This document shows, in pieces, positions 1-4,337 of a stretch of DNA of 5,253 nt. A program made the position numbers and the translations under genes. The stretch's first letter is position 1. Each line of letters begins with the position of its first letter. Source of the DNA: Deferribacteres bacterium (GTDB taxonomy: Bacteria; Nitrospirota; Thermodesulfovibrionia; UBA6902); NCBI GenBank assembly GCA_030598625.1, contig JAUVPO010000150.1, positions 1 to 5,253 on the forward strand. The letters are read 5' to 3'. A model generated the notes under the pieces. That model was not told the DNA's origin, did not search any database, and saw nothing but the letters and a program-made list of their open reading frames with translations.

Positions 1-17
1 AGAAACCCAAAACACCT

Positions 18-82
18 TATTCCTTAGTTTGTAAACTGATTTTATGTAAAACTGTAAAACGGTTAAGGGAATGTAAGGAATA
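18..82. repeat. Spaced 9-bp inverted repeat upstream of the fusion gene
   Basis: TATTCCTTA at 18-26 is the exact reverse complement of TAAGGAATA at 74-82, with 47 bases between the arms. The spacing is long and no T-run follows, so it does not look like an intrinsic terminator. It may be chance in AT-rich sequence, or part of a control region or the end of an upstream transcript. No protein-coding feature could be supported in 1-217: ATG codons on the plus strand are followed by stops within a few codons, and the minus strand of this stretch has no ATG. Confidence 0.25.
45..60 (+). repeat. Tandem 8-bp direct repeat (TGTAAAAC x2)
   Basis: TGTAAAAC occurs twice back to back at 45-52 and 53-60, with a related TGTAAACT at 30-37. 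Positions 50-64 also form an imperfect dyad (AACTGT / ACGGTT around an AAA centre). The pattern could be a regulator-binding cluster, but it sits about 120 bases upstream of the promoter proposed for the next gene and may be chance. Confidence 0.25.
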
Positions 83-179
83 CCGACACAACTAAAGAAT
101 CGTTCAATTCCGGCGATAATATCTAATGCCTTATTAATCCACCCGGAACTGAATACTTACCTCCCCCCGATTCTTTTAC

Positions 180-208
180 TTGAACCCTTTTACCCTGAAC
201 CTTATAAT
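180..208 (+). promoter_or_regulatory. Sigma70-type promoter for the DHH–CBS–nucleotidyltransferase gene, near-leaderless
   Basis: A -35-like TTGAAC (180-185, four of six consensus bases) is separated by exactly 17 bases from a perfect -10 TATAAT (203-208). Normal spacing would put the transcription start near 215, so the mRNA would begin only about three bases before the ATG at 218. No Shine-Dalgarno sequence is visible between 190 and 217, which agrees with leaderless or near-leaderless translation. A more distant promoter cannot be excluded. Confidence 0.6.
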
Positions 209-217
209 TAACTTACT

Positions 218-2833
218 ATGGATGTAATCACGTCTCATTTAAACGCTGATTTCGACGCCCTTGCCTCAATGGTGGCGGCAAAGAAATATTACCCTGACGC
301 AGTCCTTGTGTTCCCCGGCTCCCAGGAAAAAAGCGTGCGTAACTATCTGTCCGCATCGCACATCTCCCCGGATATAAAAAAAATTAAAGAATTAGACTTT
401 CAGGAGATCACGCGATTAATACTCGTTGATGTTAAAAGTCCGGAGAGGATCGGCAGGTTTTCGGAACTGTTGGAAAAAAAGGGGATGATAATTCATATAT
501 ACGATCATCACCCGTTTTCACCGGAAGACATAAGAGGACAAAGAGAGATTGTAGAAACCGTCGGGGCCACAACAACAATTTTTACTGAACTGTTTCAGAA
601 AGACAGTATTGAAATATCCCCCATTGAAGCCACAATACTCATGCTCGGGATTTACGAAGAGACAGGCTCCCTTATTTTTTCTTCCACAACGGTAAGAGAC
701 CTCTCAGCCGCTGCATATCTCCTTAAAAGAGGGGCCAATTTAAATGTCGTCTCAAATTTCATAAGCAGGGAGCTCGGACCGGAGGAGATTGACCTTCTAA
801 ATGAATTAGTGCATTCCGCAAAAGATTATGTAATCCATGATACAAGGATAAAAATATCAAGGGCTTATAGAGAAACCTATATCGGGGATATTGCTTTTTT
901 GGCGCATAAGATAAAGGAGATGGACGATATTGATGCGGTTTTCCTCCTTGTAATGATGGAGAACAGGGTCCAGGTCATAGCAAGGAGTCATACCCCCGAA
1001 GTAGATGTTTCCGAGATATTGCATGTATTCGGCGGAGGCGGTCATTCACAGGCATCTTCAGCAGTTGTAAGGGACATGTCTCTGGATGAGACAGAGAACA
1101 AACTCCTGGATGCCTTAAAAAAGATGATCCATCCTACAAAAACAGCAAAAGATATAATGACAAGTCCCGTGATGACTATCCCGTGGAACAATACGATAAA
1201 GACGGCGGAAAAATCCATGACAAAATACGGAGTAAATGTTTTGCCTGTCCTTAAACAGGACATTTTTTTCGGACTCTTATCCAGAGAAGCCGTTGAAAAG
1301 GCCCTGTTCCACGGCTTCGGTAAAAGTAAGGTTCATGAATTCAGTACAACAGAACCCCCGACTGTATTACCGTCGACATCAATAAGCATAATTGAGTCAC
1401 TCATGATAGAACAAAACCGGAGATTCATGCCCGTCATAGAGAAAAATAAAATAGTAGGAGCTATAACAAGGACTGATCTTTTACGTTCACTTTACGAAAG
1501 CCTGTTAAAGAAAACCAGGATTAGTACCAGCGAAAAATTAACTGAAAAGCCCTCGTTACACAAAAATCTTTCATCAACCTTAAGATCCATGTTCCCGCCG
1601 GAAATATTCAACCTGCTTAAATTATCAGGAGAAATAGCCAAAGACTTAGACTTCTCCGCCTATCTTGTCGGCGGCTCTGTAAGAGACCTCTTACTAAGTG
1701 AAACAAACCTTGACATAGATATCGTAATTGAAGGCAACGGGATAACTTTCGCCCAGGCGCTTGGCAAAAAACTTAACGTAAAAGCAAAGATCCACAAGAG
1801 GTTCGGCACTGCGGTCGTAATAACCGATTTTTTGAAATTTGACGTTGCCACGGCGAGAACAGAGTACTACGAGTCTCCTGCCGCCCTGCCAAAAGTGGAA
1901 ATGTCATCAATAAAAAAAGATCTGTACAGAAGGGATTTTACAATAAATACATTGGCGATAAAATTAAATCCGGACCATTTTGGACAGCTTATTGATTTCT
2001 TTGGCGGACAAAGGGACATTAAGGAAAAGACCTTAAGAATACTCCATAATCTCAGCTTCATAGAAGACCCTACCAGGGCATTCAGGGCCATAAGGTTCTC
2101 CGAGCGGTTTGGCTTTAACATAAGCAAGCATACGATAAATTTAATAAAGACAGCAGTGCGTATAAATCTTTTCGATAAACTAACAGGCACGAGAATTTAT
2201 GATGAACTCAATCTCCTGTTCCTTGAAACAGAGCCGATTAAGGCAATAAGAAAACTGGCTGAATTCGATCTCTTGAAATTTATTCACCATCGCCTGACAA
2301 TCACGAAAACTCTTGAAGCGACATTCGAAGCCATACAGGAAACATTCGCATGGTTCAAGCTCCTTTTCTTTGAAGAAGAGTTGAACAAATCTCACCTTTT
2401 CCTTATGGCCCTGCTTGATGAACTGGCTCCACAGGAAAGAAACGAGGCGTTAAAGAGACTCCAGGTCCCTCCAAAGGCAAGAAAGGAAATTCTCGTCGGT
2501 ATCGCAAAGTCCCAAATTGCACTTAAGGAACTGAAAAAGGCTTCACAAAAGGAAAGTTACCATACACTCCTTTCACTCAACATTCAGACTATTCTCTTTA
2601 CAATGGCGAAGGCCAAAGACAAAGAGCAGAAAAAGGTTGTTTCGCTATATTTAACGACACTGAGGAAAATCAAACCGGAACTTACAGGAAAAGATTTACA
2701 ATCAATGGGCTACACGCCAGGTCCGGTTTTCAAAAAGATATTGACCGCCTGTCTTGAGGAAAGGCTCGAAGGGAGAATTGAAAGCCGTGAAGAAGAAATA
2801 GATTTTGTGAAAAAGCGGTTCCCGGTTTCCTGA
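218..2833 (+). CDS. DHH phosphoesterase–CBS–tRNA nucleotidyltransferase/poly(A) polymerase fusion
   Basis: Cytoplasmic RNA 3'-end enzyme, 871 residues. Visible domains in order: DHH phosphoesterase (about 1-160), with motif I H7-x3-D11-x-D13, motif II D71 and DHH 96-98; DHHA1 (to about 290), ending in GGGGH at 272-276; two CBS domains (about 311-363 and 372-426), expected to bind adenine nucleotides; class II nucleotidyltransferase head from about 480, with GGSVRD 485-490, catalytic D499/D501, RRDFTIN 571-577 and the base-selecting EDPTR 616-620; then an RNA-binding body and tail. Long enzymes of this architecture occur in Aquifex, Geobacter and relatives, where CC-adding, A-adding and poly(A) activities can be split between paralogues, so exact nucleotide specificity cannot be read from sequence alone. 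The start is firm: an in-frame TAA lies at 209-211 and motif I begins at residue 7, before the next Met (18). All nucleotidyltransferase motifs look intact; DHH motif IV has Glu148 where Asp is usual. No Shine-Dalgarno is seen. The next gene is convergent, 57 bases away. Confidence 0.93.
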   Translation: MDVITSHLNADFDALASMVAAKKYYPDAVLVFPGSQEKSVRNYLSASHISPDIKKIKELDFQEITRLILVDVKSPERIGRFSELLEKKGMIIHIYDHHPFSPEDIRGQREIVETVGATTTIFTELFQKDSIEISPIEATILMLGIYEETGSLIFSSTTVRDLSAAAYLLKRGANLNVVSNFISRELGPEEIDLLNELVHSAKDYVIHDTRIKISRAYRETYIGDIAFLAHKIKEMDDIDAVFLLVMMENRVQVIARSHTPEVDVSEILHVFGGGGHSQASSAVVRDMSLDETENKLLDALKKMIHPTKTAKDIMTSPVMTIPWNNTIKTAEKSMTKYGVNVLPVLKQDIFFGLLSREAVEKALFHGFGKSKVHEFSTTEPPTVLPSTSISIIESLMIEQNRRFMPVIEKNKIVGAITRTDLLRSLYESLLKKTRISTSEKLTEKPSLHKNLSSTLRSMFPPEIFNLLKLSGEIAKDLDFSAYLVGGSVRDLLLSETNLDIDIVIEGNGITFAQALGKKLNVKAKIHKRFGTAVVITDFLKFDVATARTEYYESPAALPKVEMSSIKKDLYRRDFTINTLAIKLNPDHFGQLIDFFGGQRDIKEKTLRILHNLSFIEDPTRAFRAIRFSERFGFNISKHTINLIKTAVRINLFDKLTGTRIYDELNLLFLETEPIKAIRKLAEFDLLKFIHHRLTITKTLEATFEAIQETFAWFKLLFFEEELNKSHLFLMALLDELAPQERNEALKRLQVPPKARKEILVGIAKSQIALKELKKASQKESYHTLLSLNIQTILFTMAKAKDKEQKKVVSLYLTTLRKIKPELTGKDLQSMGYTPGPVFKKILTACLEERLEGRIESREEEIDFVKKRFPVS

Positions 2834-2863
2834 TTCTTATAATTTAAAATTTGAAAATCAGGA
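2828..2863. repeat. Inverted repeat across the stop codon of the fusion gene
   Basis: TCCTGATT (2828-2835) pairs perfectly with AATCAGGA (2856-2863) across a 20-base AT-rich loop; the TGA stop (2831-2833) is inside the left arm. It lies in the 57-base gap between two convergent genes and may slow or end transcription from either side, but no T-run follows directly on either strand, so it is not a classical intrinsic terminator. The rest of the gap (2864-2890) shows nothing stronger. Confidence 0.35.
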
Positions 2864-2890
2864 TATGAGTTGTCCTCCGGAGTTTAACTA

Positions 2891-3106
2891 TTACAGTATT
2901 CTTACTCCCGCATAATAACAGCAATGTGAACTGTCAAGGTCATTTATAAAAGACCTCTCGTTTCCATCTTCAAATACAACTCTCACCAAACAAAAACCAC
3001 CTGAAAGATGTGAATGTTTTTCTTCAACGACCTCTCCAACTCCCCAGACCGAATACCTGAGATGATTGACCCTGTCGCCCACTTTTAAATACAGTCTCTT
3101 CCTCAT
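2891..3106 (-). CDS. Small DUF3553-like protein (71 aa), function unknown
   Basis: The protein starts MRKRLYLKVGDRV, continues with a WGVGEV motif at about 18-23, and has GGFCLVRVVFEDG followed by SFINDLD towards the C-terminus. The KxGDRVxH...WGxGxV pattern and the predicted all-beta character match the DUF3553 family, a small SH3/Tudor-like fold resembling the domain of CarD-type transcription proteins. There is no signal peptide or membrane segment, so it is probably cytoplasmic. Two adjacent cysteines lie near the end (SHCCYY). An in-frame Met further upstream (3217) would add 37 residues, but that extension is encoded by repeat sequence, is unlike the family, and would run over the promoter, so the ATG at 3104-3106 is preferred. 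No Shine-Dalgarno precedes it. It converges on the fusion gene and diverges from the isomerase gene. Function is unknown; a nucleic-acid or protein-binding role is only an inference from fold. Confidence 0.75.
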   Translation of the reverse strand: MRKRLYLKVGDRVNHLRYSVWGVGEVVEEKHSHLSGGFCLVRVVFEDGNERSFINDLDSSHCCYYAGVRIL

Positions 3107-3112
3107 AACTGA

Positions 3113-3141
3113 ATTATAATATAAAAAACCGATTTTGTAGG
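3113..3141 (-). promoter_or_regulatory. Putative leaderless promoter of the DUF3553-like gene
   Basis: On the minus strand a perfect TATAAT (3118 down to 3113) ends six bases before the ATG. Standard -10 geometry puts +1 on or next to the A of the ATG (3106). The -35 position at 17-base spacing (3141-3136, CCTACA) is weak, three of six consensus bases, and overlaps the edge of the palindromic repeat at 3139-3162. There is no Shine-Dalgarno in the intervening bases. Confidence 0.5.
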
Positions 3142-3162
3142 GGCGAACGGCCGTTCGCCCCT
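3139..3162. repeat. Perfect GC-rich palindrome, dispersed-repeat type
   Basis: A 24-base perfect palindrome: the left half is AGGGGCGAACGG (3139-3150) and the right half its exact complement (3151-3162), centred on CGGCCG. Its GC content is far above that of the flanks. The GTAGGGGCGA...TCGCCCCT form resembles palindromic elements that I recall as scattered in many copies in intergenic regions of several bacterial groups, so it is probably a REP/MITE-like copy. Copy number cannot be tested in this window. It lies between two divergent promoters and abuts the -35 region of the leftward gene. Confidence 0.7.
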
Positions 3163-3211
3163 GCGATTCCTTGAAAATCCAACTTAACAACAAACGCAAA
3201 CAGGCACAAAA

Positions 3212-3235
3212 TGTCATTCCGGCTTGTCTGGAATC
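3212..3235. repeat. dRS3-like ATTCC-N9-GGAAT inverted repeat
   Basis: ATTCC (3216-3220) and GGAAT (3230-3234) flank nine bases (GGCTTGTCT), allowing a seven-pair stem that includes one G·T pair. The wider TGTCATTCC...GGAATC form is reminiscent of short dispersed repeats such as the Neisseria dRS3 type and similar elements in other genomes. It is the second, unrelated palindromic repeat in the same 209-base divergent intergenic region. Multi-copy status is inferred from resemblance only. Confidence 0.55.
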
Positions 3236-3249
3236 CTGCAGTAGGTCAG

Positions 3250-3278
3250 TTGTAAAATCTAATATATTATGGTATAAA
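3250..3278 (+). promoter_or_regulatory. Extended -10 sigma70-type promoter of the PPIase gene
   Basis: TTGTAA (3250-3255) lies 17 bases upstream of TATAAA (3273-3278), and the -10 is preceded by TGG (3270-3272), the TGn of an extended -10 element. The expected start of transcription is near 3285, giving a leader of about 31 bases that contains the ribosome binding site. Confidence 0.6.
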
Positions 3279-3301
3279 ACAGATTAAACCTAAACCCCTT
3301 G

Positions 3302-3307
3302 AAGGAG
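3302..3307 (+). promoter_or_regulatory. Ribosome binding site of the PPIase gene
   Basis: AAGGAG sits eight bases before the ATG at 3316. This is near-ideal placement and fixes the start. It contrasts with the other two visible starts in the window, which have no such site. Confidence 0.85.
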
Positions 3308-3315
3308 AAAATAAT

Positions 3316-4263
3316 ATGAATAAGTCTTTATATCTCATTTTTTTATTATCAGTCCTGGTTCCTGCCCTCACAGGATGCGATCAATTCAAAACCAGCGGAA
3401 ACGACAGTCCTGTTATTGCAAAGATTAACAAAAAAGCAATAACTGAAGATGCTTTCCTCAATGAGGTAACCCGCGTGCCCGAATGGGCAAGGGCGCAATT
3501 CACGGGAAAAGAAGGCAAAGACAAATTTCTTGACGAACTGATTAAAAGGGAATTGATTTTTCAGGACGCAAAGAAAATGAGGCTCGACAAAGACGAAGAG
3601 TATATTGCCAAGGTAAAAGAATTTGAAAAAATGACACTTGTATCTCTCATCCTAAAGAAGGAAGTCGAAGAAAAGGCAAAGGTTGAGGATGCGGAAATTA
3701 AGGCCTTTTTTGACCAGAATTCGGACAAATTCACTGTAGGCACACAAATCAAGGCAAGTCATATTCTTGTGCAAACCGAGGAAGAGGCAAATAAAATTCA
3801 TGAGAAGATCGATAAAGGCGAAAGCTTCTCAAAACTGGCAAAATCCCTGTCTAAAGACAAAGGTTCCGCAGAAAAAGGCGGCGACCTCGGCTATTTCGGA
3901 CGGGGTAAAATGGTGCCGGAATTTGAACGGGCCGCTCTCAGCCTTAAACCTGGTGAAGTAAGCAAACCCGTTAAAACACGCTTCGGCTATCACATCATAA
4001 AACTCGCTGATATAAAAAAAGGCAAACAGGCAGAATTTGAACAGTCAAAGGAATCAATAAGCAGACAACTTCTTTCACAGAAACGAAAGGTCCTTTTTGA
4101 CGCATATGTTGACGGTTTAAAGGAGAAAAGCAATATATCAAAAATCGAAGATACGCTTGCAGCTATTGTTCTGCCATGGGAACAAACTGAAACAGCAGGT
4201 GAGAAACCGCCTAAACCAAGTGAACATCCGGTGGTAAAGGAAAAACAGACGGAAGCAAAATAG
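3316..4263 (+). CDS. Parvulin-type peptidyl-prolyl cis-trans isomerase lipoprotein (SurA/PrsA-like)
   Basis: Predicted exported foldase, 315 residues, catalysing cis-trans isomerisation of proline bonds and acting as a chaperone for secreted or outer-membrane proteins. Residues 1-20 form a lipoprotein signal peptide (Lys3, hydrophobic core 5-17) with lipobox LTGC at 18-21; Cys21 should be lipidated. Asp22 at the +2 position would favour inner-membrane retention by the E. coli Lol rule. A SurA-N-like helical chaperone region spans about 32-135 (VIAKINKKAITEDAFLNEV onwards). One parvulin domain follows at about 144-232, with the hallmark KASHILV (146-152, His149), GGDLGYFGRG (188-197), MVPEF (199-203) and FGYHIIKL (223-230, His226). 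The C-terminal 30 residues are Pro/Lys/Glu-rich and probably disordered. One parvulin domain, rather than SurA's two, plus the lipid anchor make it closer to PrsA or PpiC-type foldases. It is transcribed alone, from its own promoter to a strong terminator. Confidence 0.93.
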   Translation: MNKSLYLIFLLSVLVPALTGCDQFKTSGNDSPVIAKINKKAITEDAFLNEVTRVPEWARAQFTGKEGKDKFLDELIKRELIFQDAKKMRLDKDEEYIAKVKEFEKMTLVSLILKKEVEEKAKVEDAEIKAFFDQNSDKFTVGTQIKASHILVQTEEEANKIHEKIDKGESFSKLAKSLSKDKGSAEKGGDLGYFGRGKMVPEFERAALSLKPGEVSKPVKTRFGYHIIKLADIKKGKQAEFEQSKESISRQLLSQKRKVLFDAYVDGLKEKSNISKIEDTLAAIVLPWEQTETAGEKPPKPSEHPVVKEKQTEAK

Positions 4264-4286
4264 CAGGTACAACAGCAATATTATAC

Positions 4287-4337
4287 ATGATTAAAAAACC
4301 GCGTCAGGGCCAACCGGACGCGGTTTTTTTTAATCAT
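4287..4337. terminator. Strong bidirectional rho-independent terminator
   Basis: CCGCGTC (4299-4305) pairs with GACGCGG (4317-4323) across an 11-base loop. The stem is flanked by A6 (4293-4298) on the left and T8 (4324-4331) on the right, and further pairing of ATGATT (4287-4292) with AATCAT (4332-4337) extends it. Read rightwards it ends the isomerase transcript 24 bases after its stop; read leftwards it ends the NamZ-type transcript with a T6 tract. The minus-strand stop codon at 4330-4332 is inside the structure. Confidence 0.92.

Noticed and set aside
44..76. Two ATG-TAA minimal open frames (44-49 and 71-76)
   Set aside because: No ribosome binding site and no evidence of transcription; expected by chance in AT-rich DNA.
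3..95. Possible tail of an upstream plus-strand gene (frame open from 3 to a TAA at 93-95)
   Set aside because: Only 30 codons, with composition unlike a folded protein and no recognisable motif; chance openness cannot be excluded.
857..2395. Several minus-strand open frames within the fusion gene
   Set aside because: All lie opposite conserved DHH, CBS or nucleotidyltransferase coding sequence, and none has a recognisable domain.
3107..3217. N-terminal 37-residue extension of the DUF3553-like gene starting at 3217
   Set aside because: It reads through the GC-rich palindrome and over the TATAAT, has no ribosome binding site, and the family normally begins just before KVGDRV. The open frame here is a by-product of repeat sequence.
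3107..3315. CRISPR array suggested by two palindromic repeats close together
   Set aside because: The two repeats are unrelated to each other and there is no regular repeat-spacer pattern.
3767..3961. 64-codon plus-strand frame inside the isomerase gene
   Set aside because: Overlaps the conserved parvulin domain in another frame; a shadow.
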